DNA from: a virus | Virus record (IMG/VR): IMGVR_UViG_3300037119_010699 | Span: 1-48,874 of that record | DNA: 48,874 nt | Direction: 5' to 3' (one strand) | In this document: in pieces, positions 42,001 through 48,874 of the stretch | Numbering within the stretch: position 1 is the first letter of the stretch | Layout: each line of letters starts with the position of its first letter | Notes under the pieces: model-generated | What the model saw: the letters and a program-made list of their open reading frames with translations, nothing else | Databases searched by the model: none | What the model was told of the DNA's origin: nothing | Translations under genes and position numbers: made by a program

Positions 42001-42118
42001 GGGGGGCGGGCAGGAACCGCACCTTGCCGGCGGCGATGACGTCGGCGCCGTCAGGGCCGTCGACGACGAACCGGCCGGTGACGTACCCGTAAGTGACGTT
42101 GTCAGGAAGGATGGTCAT
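39053..42118 (-). CDS. Tailspike-like protein with FN3 and beta-helix domains, 1021 aa
   Basis: ATG 42118. Residues 1-170 are the probable virion-attachment region. Three fibronectin type III domains follow at about 185-280, 285-380 and 385-476, each with VTVNW/VTVTW and NGTTYYF(Q/R)V strands. A region at about 490-760 has short-rung repeats (DDITFSHCYADRPG, SGIIVDHCTLNG, GTTIEYCWVHD, DNTTFYRNLLTDG) typical of right-handed parallel beta-helices of tailspike depolymerases. The last 200 residues form a beta-rich domain. Likely binds, and perhaps cleaves, cell-surface polysaccharide; catalytic residues cannot be assigned. Confidence 0.8.
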   Translation of the reverse strand: MTILPDNVTYGYVTGRFVVDGPDGADVIAAGKVRFLPAPRRLRNLGSDPYTVIDLDPLIYDLDIDGDLADADGNKSVALIATDNPEIGPADWTWGVTISLQGQAVTTFDIAVPAGATVDLATVVPTAMSVGVMPTTVVVSGGGSGGTTGDVWLHWEGTQAQYDALGVWDDDTLYAIFADDVGPATTVPGPPLNVTALAGDTSVTVNWQAPAVGSPPTDYLVQRSTVSSSGFTTIATLPATTLSYLSTPLTNGTTYYFQVIATNSVGAGAASTVVSVVPVGTAPTVPGVPTNTVAIAGPGTVTVNWLAPTSNGNSPITAYTVQRSTSATTGFATVQTVSGSTFSHLSTGLTNGTTYYFRVYATNAVGDGATTAVVNAIPTAGATVPGAPLSVVATPSDLAVTVTWAVPASNGGSAITSYNVERSTLPASGFVTIGTVTASSAHSFLSTGLTGGTTYYFRVTALNGIGTGPASTIVNAVPTTPAGPPPSAWADAIATNNLTTITSWYDANTGYDSEGFTSGSLWGPGQTDEVTVNAAWLTANAGANVVLSAGRWTITGLHAQQIIVAHDDITFSHCYADRPGTMNLYGVYVVDGFSGIIVDHCTLNGNFGTGDPAGFGDAINYYNTADHSADGMIVRYTEATAYRAGFLSFFGTTIEYCWVHDLYIFADSHNTSASIRGDNTTFYRNLLTDGNSSAVSLYADSTPFTEFEVNENILLTSNADYCVNFPSRPPNNWNLLSNGYRRELNGNIMVPALVGLASDMAYFTQSHGNRLLDGTPILMDDGQPAVTGVPRLLKLRYNELGGGFLDSQQTYEFVPTPNSTLFVFAAVQNAAHTSTQDPTVTAVGQYPQVFSKILESSLEPHAAGTIYGMKLWLYKAVTGSTTSFQHIVVDPYPTTAAAWFTFWVFEVPNDTGLTLVHSSVATSHGAIDTITSGALSGAATSGNLCIAFAAASAEVAPASSLPFGDVTGWTKIGVQSTTFTAGSPMVTGATYWRNNFTGTTMTIGDLGVGAAVAGVLLTEFS

Positions 42119-42121
42119 GGC

Positions 42122-43237
42122 TCACGTCTTGATCGCTACGTTGATCCGCAGGTTGAGCGGGGTGTGGTCGACGGCGGTGCCCGAACCGGTGCTGCCCGAC
42201 GGCCCGGTGTGGATCGGCAGGTCGACGGTGTGGGTGTGGGCGGTGGCCGACGCCGCGCCGGAAGCACCGGCGTAGTTCGGCATGTCGACGGCGTGGGTGT
42301 GTGACGCCGACTGTGTTCCCGACGTGCCGGTGTAGGCCGGCAGGTTGACGGCGTGCTCGTGGGTCTCTCCGACGTCTTCGCCCGACGTGTTGATCGTTGT
42401 CGCCGTACCGCTCGAGCTGGCGATCATCACCTGTCCGGTAGCGCCCGCCGTCGAGTTGTTCACCGCGTTCAACGTGTGGTTGTGGGTGCTGGTCTGCGAT
42501 CCCGACGTCACCGACCCGTGGTCGTGGTTGATCGTGTGGGTGTGGCTGGCGCTCTGCGCCGCCGAGGTGACCGTCCCGTGGTTGTGGTCGATGGCGTGGG
42601 TGTGGGCGACGCCGCTCGACGCCGACGTCGCCGTCCCGTGGTTGTGGTCGAGGGCGTGGGTGTGGGCCGGCAGGTTCGCCGTGGCCAGCGTGTGCAGGTT
42701 GGCCCCACCGACCGAGCCGAGGGTGCCGGAGCCGCCCATCAGCACCCGGCCGTCCATGTTGGGCAGGTTGAGCGTCGTGCCCGTCTTCCACGCCGCCGGC
42801 ACCACCGCCCACAGGGCCGGGTAGGTGACGTCGGCCCCGGAGATCGACTGGCCCATCAGCAGCCAGCCGTCGGGCGGCGACGACCAGATGCCGGCCTTGA
42901 GGTCGCCGGGGTCGCCGGCGACACGGTTGAGGTCGAGGGCCGTGGCGGCGAGCACCCACTTCGTGGCCGCAGCGTGGGCCCGGGCGACGTTGCCGCCGAG
43001 GCTGGTCTGCTGGCCGCGGATCGCCGTCACCTGTGTCGTCCCGGCCGCATGGGCGGTGACGACGACGATCTCGGGTGGGCCGTCGTCGGCAAGCGGGTCC
43101 AGCACGATCGACACCGTGTGCGGGGCGGCGATCGGGGGCAGGACGGTGGCGAACGCAGCCGAGTTGATCTGGGTCGCCCCGACCGTCAGGGGATTGTCGG
43201 TGATCGTTCCCGAGGCGAAGTTGACGAACTCGGCCAT
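42122..43237 (-). CDS. Tail collar/short-fibre protein with His-x-His repeats, 371 aa
   Basis: ATG 43237. The middle matches the phage tail collar domain: PPDGWLLMGQSIS, YPALWAVV, LNLPNMDGRVLMG. After NLPAHTH come at least six units spaced about 20 residues containing HTH/HNH pairs (HTHALDHNHGT, HTHAIDHNHGT, HTHTINHDHGS, HNHTLNAV, HEHAVNLP, HTHAVDMP, HTHTVDLP). In T4 gp12 and related fibres, similar HxH pairs bind metal ions along the trimer axis. Predicted metal-stabilised receptor-binding fibre. Confidence 0.85.
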   Translation of the reverse strand: MAEFVNFASGTITDNPLTVGATQINSAAFATVLPPIAAPHTVSIVLDPLADDGPPEIVVVTAHAAGTTQVTAIRGQQTSLGGNVARAHAAATKWVLAATALDLNRVAGDPGDLKAGIWSSPPDGWLLMGQSISGADVTYPALWAVVPAAWKTGTTLNLPNMDGRVLMGGSGTLGSVGGANLHTLATANLPAHTHALDHNHGTATSASSGVAHTHAIDHNHGTVTSAAQSASHTHTINHDHGSVTSGSQTSTHNHTLNAVNNSTAGATGQVMIASSSGTATTINTSGEDVGETHEHAVNLPAYTGTSGTQSASHTHAVDMPNYAGASGAASATAHTHTVDLPIHTGPSGSTGSGTAVDHTPLNLRINVAIKT

Positions 43238-43246
43238 GTCTCGCTT

Positions 43247-44185
43247 TCAGGAGTAGAAGGATCGCCAGGACATGCCGGTGAACACGGGGTTGGACACGAG
43301 CGGCCGGTACTTGTTCGGCATCTCGGCGGCGACAGCCGCCTTGGCCGCCTGGAACGCCCCGTAGAACTCCTCACGCTTGAGGCGCACCAGTGTCGGTCCG
43401 GTGTCACGTTGGCCCGACGTCCACTCCTCGGAGCGGTCGACCTGGGAGCGGGACACCTCACGGTCCGACGTCAGCTTCCACGCCGCGTACTGGGCGGGGA
43501 GGAACTCGGCGCCTTCGGGCATCTCGATCGTGGAGGACTCGGTCACCGGGTCGTCGGACCAGCGGTACGGCATCTGGTAGACGATCGAGTAGGGGCCGTC
43601 GAAGATGCGCAGATGGCGGGGCAGGCGGACCACCCGGCTGTCGGGGTACTCGCCTTCGGGCAGACCCGAGATCGGCCGCCAGTTGGCGATGTCGTTCATC
43701 CCGGCCCGCACGTTGTAGACGCGGCGGGCCCCTTCGGGGACGGGCAGCAGCGTCGTCCAATGGTCGTACGGGTCGACATAGGGGACGACCATCGGGTCGG
43801 TCTTCACGAGCGGCAGACCGTCGGCCTCGAGGAACGTGAACGACTCCCGCACGACGGTGGCCACCCGTTTGCGTGACCACCGCGGGTTGAGCGTGCCGAC
43901 CTGGTTGGCCGCATGGGTGCGGGGGACGGTGCCGTAGTAGCCGCGGATCACCGACACGACCGCCGACGCCGAGTCATCCGACTTCTTGGTGACGAACATC
44001 AGTTCGTCGGCGAACTCGATGATGTCGGTGACGGCGACGATGGTGGCGTCGGCGAGCGTGAAGCCGCCGTCGCCGGTGCCGAGTGCGTCGTTGCGGACCA
44101 CCAGCCGGCCGACCTCGGGCGGGGACTGCACCCCTTCCAAGGCGTGGTCGACGAGCTGACCGAGTGTGACAGTGGTCAGGTTCAT
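43247..44185 (-). CDS. Head-tail adaptor/tail-tubular-like protein, 312 aa
   Basis: ATG 44185, no strong ribosome site. The opening MNLTTVTLGQLVDHALEG, a central VVSVIRGYYGTVPRTHAANQ, the DLLPLVKTD-type segment and late AAWKLTSDREVSRSQVD helices resemble connector or tail-tubular proteins that follow the capsid gene. Position between the decoration-like protein and collar fibre supports it. No motif is decisive. Confidence 0.5.
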   Translation of the reverse strand: MNLTTVTLGQLVDHALEGVQSPPEVGRLVVRNDALGTGDGGFTLADATIVAVTDIIEFADELMFVTKKSDDSASAVVSVIRGYYGTVPRTHAANQVGTLNPRWSRKRVATVVRESFTFLEADGLPLVKTDPMVVPYVDPYDHWTTLLPVPEGARRVYNVRAGMNDIANWRPISGLPEGEYPDSRVVRLPRHLRIFDGPYSIVYQMPYRWSDDPVTESSTIEMPEGAEFLPAQYAAWKLTSDREVSRSQVDRSEEWTSGQRDTGPTLVRLKREEFYGAFQAAKAAVAAEMPNKYRPLVSNPVFTGMSWRSFYS

Positions 44186-44199
44186 GATGCGTCACCGCA

Positions 44200-44239
44200 G
44201 TGGGTGCCGGCCACATCGGCGGTCGTGGCCGGCACCCAC
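44200..44239 (-). terminator. Perfect 15-bp hairpin between capsid and tail genes
   Basis: GTGGGTGCCGGCCAC at 44200-44214 and its exact complement at 44225-44239, with a 10-base loop, 7 bp after the decoration-like gene. There is no U-tract. Probably a partial terminator or 3' stabiliser that keeps capsid mRNA higher than that of the tail genes. Confidence 0.65.
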
Positions 44240-44246
44240 CGACGGT

Positions 44247-44657
44247 CTAGGCGAGGGCGCCGGCCGAGTTCGTCTTGTCGTGCAGGTAGAACTTCGGCTG
44301 CATCTTGAGGGTCGAACCGGTGTACACCGGCGTCGTCCCACCGAGCAGGACCACGGCCCGCACGTACTTGGAGTCGCAGTACACGTTGAGCTCGTGGGTG
44401 GCGCTCGACTCGGAGCCGACCGAGGAGAACGCCCCGAGCTTGCGGGTCGTCGTCCCGGAGAAGTCCGACGTCTCGTCGCCTTCGAGGGTGATCGACATGG
44501 TCGGCGACGACCCGGTGACCGTGCTGGTCGTCAGGATCAGCTTGACGTCCTGGGGCCAGTCAACTTCGACGATGGTGCCGTTGGTCGTGCCGGCGGCGTT
44601 GAGTGTCGCCCCGGTGAGCAGATTGGTCTGGTTGGCGTCGGCGAGATAGGTACCCAT
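44247..44657 (-). CDS. Capsid decoration/head protein candidate, 136 aa
   Basis: ATG 44657 with AAGGAG formed from the end of the capsid gene. Beta-rich and Thr/Ser-rich throughout (NGTIVEVDWPQDVKLILTTS; SPTMSITLEGDE; KYVRAVVLLGGTTPVYTG), fitting a beta-barrel decoration protein. It follows the major capsid gene by 10 bp and precedes a strong hairpin, so it is probably made in similarly high amount. Confidence 0.6.
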   Translation of the reverse strand: MGTYLADANQTNLLTGATLNAAGTTNGTIVEVDWPQDVKLILTTSTVTGSSPTMSITLEGDETSDFSGTTTRKLGAFSSVGSESSATHELNVYCDSKYVRAVVLLGGTTPVYTGSTLKMQPKFYLHDKTNSAGALA

Positions 44658-44667
44658 GGGTTACTCC

Positions 44668-45630
44668 TTAGGCGTTGGTGAGCCGGGCGATCCGGACGAC
44701 GGACGTGGGATCGAGGACGGCGATGCCCGGGTAGAACTCGAGGCGGCCGATCTCGTAGGGGCCTTCGGTCGACTCCTGGAGGTTGCGCATCACCATCGAC
44801 CCGGAGTTGCCGAGCAGGCCGGTGAGTCCGTCGCTGCCGTAGTGCACGGCGTAGATCGAGCTCGTCGCACCGCCGGTGAGGGAGGTGAGCCCGTTCTCGG
44901 TGAACGGTAGGCACTGGGCGGTGACGTTGGAGGCGTTGCGGCCTCGGCGCACGATGCCGAAGTTGATGCCGTTGTACCGCTTGACCGGCCGGCCGAGCGC
45001 ATCGGTGCCGATGTCGATGAGCGGCATCGACGTGTAGGCCCGGGCCTTCTGGCTGAACCGGAGGGCGAGCTCCTTGTTCATCAGCAGCATGTCGGCGTCG
45101 TTGTTCTCCATCAGGATGAGCGCCTCGTCGAGCTTGTCGAAGTTCAACGCAGCGTCGGAACCCGGGTCGTAGACGGTGCCGGCACCATCGGCGCAGAGCT
45201 GGAACAGCCCCTTGAAGCCCTTGGTGGAGGCGACACCGGAGCCGTTGAACGCCTCCCACGAGTAGCGCATGCCGGCGGCCTTGGCGTGCTTGGCGTACTG
45301 GTCGGAACGGAACTTGGCGGCGTCCTCGACGACGCCGGAGTTGAGCACGGCGATGTCGACCCGCAGCTCGCCTCCGAGGATCGTGGTGCCCCACCAGGTC
45401 GACTCGTTCTCGCCTGACGAGGCGGTGTACGTCTCGTTGACGTTGCGGAACCCGACGTTGGGCAGGGTGCCTTCCATCTCCTGCTCCCACACCCGGCCGG
45501 CGACCCGCAGATGGGGAAGCCGCTCGAGCATCGGGACGCCGGCGATGATGGTCTGGATCCAGCCCTTGGACTTGAGATCCTTGCCCCACTTGAGGGCGGT
45601 GAGGAGGGGTACTCCCGCGAATGTTGCCAT
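44668..45630 (-). CDS. Major capsid protein
   Basis: ATG 45630 is chosen for AGGAGG eight bases upstream, giving 320 aa. The layout fits an HK97-fold capsid of the gp7/phage-coat type: an N-terminal arm followed by an E-loop-like section (EGTLPNVGFRNVNETYTASSGENES), a long spine helix (VEDAAKFRSDQYAKHAKAAG), and a late (NRNLQESTEGPYEIGRLEFYPGIAVLDPTS) P-domain/A-domain region. It follows a scaffold-like gene and a predicted promoter. No catalytic motif is expected. Confidence 0.8.
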   Translation of the reverse strand: MATFAGVPLLTALKWGKDLKSKGWIQTIIAGVPMLERLPHLRVAGRVWEQEMEGTLPNVGFRNVNETYTASSGENESTWWGTTILGGELRVDIAVLNSGVVEDAAKFRSDQYAKHAKAAGMRYSWEAFNGSGVASTKGFKGLFQLCADGAGTVYDPGSDAALNFDKLDEALILMENNDADMLLMNKELALRFSQKARAYTSMPLIDIGTDALGRPVKRYNGINFGIVRRGRNASNVTAQCLPFTENGLTSLTGGATSSIYAVHYGSDGLTGLLGNSGSMVMRNLQESTEGPYEIGRLEFYPGIAVLDPTSVVRIARLTNA

Positions 45631-45690
45631 GGCCGCCACCTCCTGGGCGGGGCGCTCGGCCCCTCACCGCCGGTGGCGGAACGTTCGGGG

Positions 45691-46119
45691 TCAGCGTTTC
45701 TGCTGGGCCTCTTGGGCCAGCGTGGCCTCGATCAGGTCGGCACCCCACAGTCCCCGGTCCTCGTCTCCACGAGGGTCGAAGGCGGCGGGCCGTCCTCCCA
45801 AAGCTCCGAGGTTGGCGGTTCTGGCCTGCGGCGTCTCCTCGACGGCTTCGGGTGAGAGTTCACCCTTGGCCCGAGCAAGCGCTGCGGGCAGTTCGTCGAC
45901 GGTGACCCCGAGCTCCTCGGCCAGCATCGACATGCGCTGCTGCTTGAGCCCGGTGGCGTGGGCGACAAACTGGTCAGGATCGACCCCGTTGAAGTCGTTC
46001 GACTTGAGTCCCGGGTTGGCCTGGATCAACAGATCCAAAGCGAGCTTGCGGGCAGACTCGAACTTCTCTCGGAGCGGACCACCCGAACCTGGCTCGCCTG
46101 CCGGCGTCTCGTCGGGCAT
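45691..46119 (-). CDS. Scaffold-like protein, 142 aa
   Basis: ATG 46119 is chosen for its AGGAGG site. Acidic, Glu/Ala/Gln-rich and helical (REKFESARKLALDLLIQAN; LKQQRMSMLAEELGVTVDELPAALARAKGEL) with a disordered start. Location directly before the capsid gene is where scaffolding proteins lie. The inference is from composition and place. Confidence 0.65.
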   Translation of the reverse strand: MPDETPAGEPGSGGPLREKFESARKLALDLLIQANPGLKSNDFNGVDPDQFVAHATGLKQQRMSMLAEELGVTVDELPAALARAKGELSPEAVEETPQARTANLGALGGRPAAFDPRGDEDRGLWGADLIEATLAQEAQQKR

Positions 46120-46191
46120 CGTCAACCTCCTGCTGCCACCCCTGCACTCCGGAGCGTTCCATCAGGGGGCGACGGAACCGGGATGGGGCGC

Positions 46192-46221
46192 AGTGTAGTC
46201 ATATGTGGCTGTATATAGCAA
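46192..46221 (-). promoter_or_regulatory. Predicted promoter for scaffold/capsid genes
   Basis: On the minus strand: TTGCTA (46221-46216), an 18-bp spacer, TACACT (46197-46192), inside an unusually A/T-rich patch (CTATATACAGCCACATATGAC). It would boost scaffold and capsid expression within the late operon. Confidence 0.45.
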
Positions 46222-46227
46222 GGATGG

Positions 46228-46311
46228 CTACTTGACCAGAGTGGACAACACTGCGATGAGGGTGGTGGCGACGATGGCGACGCCGTAGAAGACGAGCGCC
46301 CGCTCGGCCAC
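46228..46311 (-). CDS. Tiny membrane peptide, 27 aa
   Basis: GTG 46311, just after the 84-aa gene's stop. The upstream purine tract (AAGAAGAAG) could serve as a weak ribosome site. One helix, ALVFYGVAIVATTLIAVL, spans most of it. Small size makes it tentative. Confidence 0.4.
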   Translation of the reverse strand: MAERALVFYGVAIVATTLIAVLSTLVK

Positions 46312-46313
46312 CG

Positions 46314-46568
46314 CTACTTCTTCTTGTCGTCCTTGTGGGCCGCCTTGTGCGGCTTCTCCTCGAGCGCCTCGGTCTCGTCGAGCAGGGCGGCGACGGCGTC
46401 GACGCCGAGACCGACGTGGGTGTCGTCGGACCAGGTCTGGCCGGAGTCGTCAGAGGTGAGCTCGACGTTGTGGCCGTTGACGAACTCGACGTTGATCGTC
46501 TGAGTGCCGTCGTCGGCGATCTCGATGTTGACCGGGCGGGTACCGAAGTAGCCGGTGTCTGCTGTCAT
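46314..46568 (-). CDS. Small acidic/basic-tailed protein, 84 aa
   Basis: ATG 46568 with an AGGAG site. The first 55 residues are beta-strand-like (VNIEIADDGTQTINVEFVNGHNVEL), then an acidic helix and a strongly basic Lys tail (KPHKAAHKDDKKK). Possible DNA-contacting head protein; family not recognised. Confidence 0.6.
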   Translation of the reverse strand: MTADTGYFGTRPVNIEIADDGTQTINVEFVNGHNVELTSDDSGQTWSDDTHVGLGVDAVAALLDETEALEEKPHKAAHKDDKKK

Positions 46569-46577
46569 GGTGTGCTC

Positions 46578-46724
46578 CTATCGCTTTTTCTTGAGGACGC
46601 CGTTGGCCTGGCGGATGGCCGAGCCGGGACTGGCCCCCCGCCTCTTGGCCGACTGGTAGACATGTTCCCACTGGCGTTTCTTCTTAGGCGTGGTCGCCTT
46701 GCGGGTGAACCGTTGGGCGGGCAT
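46578..46724 (-). CDS. Small basic protein, 48 aa
   Basis: The ATG at 46724 is joined to the 364-aa gene's stop (TGATG). Lys/Arg-rich with KATTPKKKRQWEHVYQSAKR and a SPGSAIRQANGVLKKKR end, resembling short basic ChaB-like or head proteins. Binds DNA perhaps. Supported by its tight fit between two genes. Confidence 0.6.
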   Translation of the reverse strand: MPAQRFTRKATTPKKKRQWEHVYQSAKRRGASPGSAIRQANGVLKKKR

Positions 46725-47818
46725 CAGTAGCTCGTGAACCCGGACTGGACGATGCGCTTGCCCTGCTCGCCGAAGCGGAACGTGCCCACGTCACGGCCGG
46801 CCGCCTCGATGTAGTTCTGCCCGGCGGCCAGATCGCCGGCGGCGGCGGCGTTGCCGAGGAACTGGGCCGACTCGAATTGGGTCTGGCCGAAGGTGGTGCC
46901 CCGGGCCCGTTGCACCGCAGCGGACAGCACGCCCTGGTTCTGGCCGAAGGCGGCGTAGCCGGCGATCATCTTCGCCTTGTCGACCCCGGCGGCACGGATC
47001 TCGGAGAGACGTTCCTTGGTCGGCAGCTCGAGGCCGGCCTCGGAAGCGGCGGCACCGACGGCCATGAACTCGAAGGCGTCGAGCAGTTCGTTGAGGCTGA
47101 GCGGCGTCGACGAGCCCGGTGTCGGGTCGCCGCCGTGGTAGATGGCGTCCATGATCTGACGGGCGAAGGTCGGGTCGACCTCGAGCACCTGCTGCACCGC
47201 GGCACCCTTGGTCTGGCCCTGCGTCTGGGCGTCCGACAGCACCTTGGCGACACGGGACAGACCGGCCTGGGTGGCCCGGGTGATCCAGTTCTTCCAAGCG
47301 TTGGGGCCCGACGCCTCGGCGGCGACCTTGGCGTTGTAGGCGTTGTAGAGCGCCTGCTCCTTGGCCGGGTCGACGGCAGCCTCGAACAGTGCGTCGTCGT
47401 CGGGCGTCATCCCGGCGTAGGTGTAGAAGGCTTCACGGACACGGGGCCCGGCCTGCTTGACCTGCTGCCACACCTGGAGCTCGTCACGCACCTCGTCGGG
47501 TGACTTCTCGGCTTCGAACAGTCCGACGAGCGACGCCGGGGTGGCGTACTCCTTGTCGACATCGATGCCGGCCTGGCGGAACAGGGTGCGGTACGCCTGC
47601 TCGGTCTGGAGGTACTCGGCCGGGGTCATCCGCTGTGAGCCGTCCTGGCGGTACAGACCGGTGAAACGGGAACGCCACGCCGGTTCGTTCTGGATCTTGG
47701 TCATCAGTTCGGACGCACCCGACGACGTGGCGACGAGTTGTTGGATGCGGGCCGGGGTGATCCCCACCGTCTTCAACCAGGGGAAGTCGGCGACCAGATC
47801 GGCGTACAGGTCGGCCAT
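46724..47818 (-). CDS. Virion-associated helical protein, 364 aa
   Basis: ATG 47818, one base after the transglycosylase stop. Mostly helical, with YLQTEQAYRTLFRQAGIDVD and ending FRFGEQGKRIVQSGFTSY. A C-terminal stretch of alanine-rich helices (AAVQRARGTTFGQTQFESAQFLGNAAAA) could line a channel. Similar in style to internal virion proteins; no family assigned. Confidence 0.6.
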   Translation of the reverse strand: MADLYADLVADFPWLKTVGITPARIQQLVATSSGASELMTKIQNEPAWRSRFTGLYRQDGSQRMTPAEYLQTEQAYRTLFRQAGIDVDKEYATPASLVGLFEAEKSPDEVRDELQVWQQVKQAGPRVREAFYTYAGMTPDDDALFEAAVDPAKEQALYNAYNAKVAAEASGPNAWKNWITRATQAGLSRVAKVLSDAQTQGQTKGAAVQQVLEVDPTFARQIMDAIYHGGDPTPGSSTPLSLNELLDAFEFMAVGAAASEAGLELPTKERLSEIRAAGVDKAKMIAGYAAFGQNQGVLSAAVQRARGTTFGQTQFESAQFLGNAAAAGDLAAGQNYIEAAGRDVGTFRFGEQGKRIVQSGFTSY

Positions 47819-47819
47819 G

Positions 47820-48874
47820 TCAGAACCCCATGTCCTGACCCAACTGCGCCACTGCCGTGTACATCTCGTCCTGACCGTTCTTGGTGGTCGTCCACGCCTT
47901 GGTGCCCTTGAGCTCCTGCTCGAACGTCCACGGGTCCTTGCCGGCGAGCAACACTTGTTTGATCTCCTTGGTCTGCAACGACCCGGTTCGTTCCATCGTC
48001 CGGTTGTACGTGTCGATCCACGGTGAGGCGGCGACGACCGTCTCGACGTCGGGGTCCTTCCACGGGTACAGCGCCTTGGCCTGGGCTTTGACGATCTTGG
48101 TGAAGTCGTCGTCGGACATCGTCTTCTCGACGAGTTGGGTGGCGTACTTGAGCAACGACTTCTCGTCGAACGTCACCCCCCACCGGTCGATGACACCGCG
48201 GAGCTGGCTGACGGTGTTCTCGATCTCGTTGCCCCGGGACCGTTGGTCCTCTTTCTCGTCACGCAACTGGCGGTTCCACGGCGACTCGGGGATCGCCAAC
48301 GCCCGCGGCTTGAGGTAGCCCTCAGTCCACTGGCCGAACCCCATCTTCCCCGAGGCGACGTCCTCGAGGGACTGTTGGATGCGCTTGTCGCCCGTCGAGA
48401 TCGTCTGGCCGGTGTACTGCAACCATGCCTGCGCCATGCGGGCCGCCATGTCCTGGCGTTGCATGCCCTTCTCGGCTTCGGACAGGTCGTTCCAAGCAAG
48501 TTGACCCTCGGTGCGAGTCTGGTAGTACTGCGTCCCTTTGAGCAGGTTCTCGAACTCGGCGTCGGTCATGTCGGGCCGGCCGGCCCGGGTGGCGACGATG
48601 CGCAGGATCTCGGTGTCGTTGCGCCGGGGGTCGCCGACCGGGAACAACTGGTTCATGATGTCGGTGGCGTACGCCCCGTACGACCCGTAGGTGGTGGTGA
48701 TCTCACGGAGCTCCTCGGCCGACTCGGCACCGGACCGTGAGCCGGCCACCGGCTGGCCGTACTTCTTGTGGAAGGCGTCGTCGGTGAGCTTCTCCACCTG
48801 TCCGGTGATCGTGATCGAACCGTCACCGGGGATGCCGTAGCTGATCCACACGCCGGGGGCGAGTTGGAACAGGG
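47820..48874 (-). CDS. Virion lytic transglycosylase-like protein, C-terminal part (continues at window start)
   Basis: Continuation of the gene beginning at base 661; the frame passes through the repeat. This part starts at about residue 185 and is a helical region of about 340 residues with many Gln/Glu, including YYQTRTEGQLAWNDLSEAE, QSLEDVASGKMGFGQWTEGYLKP and a YPWKDPDVE loop. The stop lies one base before the next start. It holds no recognised domain; it probably forms the structural body that carries the N-terminal enzyme. Confidence 0.75.
   Translation of the reverse strand, partial: LFQLAPGVWISYGIPGDGSITITGQVEKLTDDAFHKKYGQPVAGSRSGAESAEELREITTTYGSYGAYATDIMNQLFPVGDPRRNDTEILRIVATRAGRPDMTDAEFENLLKGTQYYQTRTEGQLAWNDLSEAEKGMQRQDMAARMAQAWLQYTGQTISTGDKRIQQSLEDVASGKMGFGQWTEGYLKPRALAIPESPWNRQLRDEKEDQRSRGNEIENTVSQLRGVIDRWGVTFDEKSLLKYATQLVEKTMSDDDFTKIVKAQAKALYPWKDPDVETVVAASPWIDTYNRTMERTGSLQTKEIKQVLLAGKDPWTFEQELKGTKAWTTTKNGQDEMYTAVAQLGQDMGF
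48749..48874. repeat. Right copy of 126-bp terminal direct repeat
   Basis: Identical to 4-129 (offset 48,745). Lies inside the transglycosylase-like gene. Best explained as assembly overlap of a circular or permuted genome. Confidence 0.9.

Noticed and set aside
39053-42118. CRISPR-like regular repeats
   Set aside because: Repeats in this gene are coding FN3 copies with about 300-bp spacing; no short palindromic repeats with unique spacers were found in the window.
1-48874. tRNA or rRNA genes
   Set aside because: No cloverleaf with a GTTCGA-type T-loop and matching stems could be built by eye; a dedicated tRNA search would be needed to exclude one.

Overview
The window is a complete or nearly complete genome of a temperate, tailed, high-GC bacteriophage, assembled as a closed circle. 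Bases 4-129 recur exactly at 48749-48874, and one reading frame crosses that junction unbroken, so the unique length is about 48,745 bp. High GC, frequent GTG starts, chains of ATGA/GTGA-coupled genes, TTGACA/TANNNT promoters, a TTGTCCACA DnaA box and small C-x2-C zinc proteins typical of actinophages point to an actinobacterial host. This host call is inference. No tape measure, tail tube or sheath gene was recognised, and there are several very large virion-type proteins between portal and capsid, so a podovirus-like particle is likely.

Layout. (1) Late operon, minus strand, running from about 15.63 kb down to 1 and, through the circle, from 48.87 down to 32.57 kb: terminase with an N-terminal HTH, a 75-aa protein, portal, a Pro-rich protein, three large virion proteins (655, 2078 and 729 aa), a 528-aa lytic-transglycosylase-like protein split by the window ends, a 364-aa protein, small proteins, scaffold-like protein, major capsid protein, decoration-like protein, adaptor-like protein, His-rich collar fibre, FN3/beta-helix spike, collagen-like fibre, LamG-like protein, amidase endolysin, a cluster of small membrane proteins (holin candidates) and a 745-aa tail protein. 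(2) A 770-bp intergenic hub (15.63-16.41 kb) with a DnaA box, iteron-like repeats, three stacked palindromes and a strong rightward promoter. (3) A short rightward operon (16.4-19.0 kb) of small proteins, including a very acidic 152-aa protein and a 353-aa HTH protein. (4) A leftward replication/recombination operon (26.9-19.0 kb) from a consensus promoter: zinc proteins, an exported Thr-rich protein, Cas4/RecB-like nuclease, an SSB-like protein, a resolvase-like nuclease, a GNAT-like protein, an AAA+ helicase and a small HTH protein. No DNA polymerase was found, so host polymerase is presumably used. (5) A rightward lysogeny/maintenance region (27.2-32.6 kb): zinc ribbon protein, repressor-like HTH protein, coiled-coil DNA-binding candidate, degenerate dNMP-kinase-like protein, ParB-like protein, a 240-aa partner carrying a 17-bp perfect palindrome, an AT-rich att-like region and a tyrosine integrase.

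Most notable: the 2078-aa virion protein contains an internal ADP-ribosyltransferase-like domain (H-Y-E arrangement), suggesting an enzyme delivered with the DNA. Other candidates for new biology are the ParB-like gene pair with its embedded palindrome, the dNMP-kinase-like protein that has lost its P-loop lysine but gained an SSB-like acidic tail, the Thr-rich exported protein at the head of the replication operon, and the palindrome cluster at the rightward promoter.
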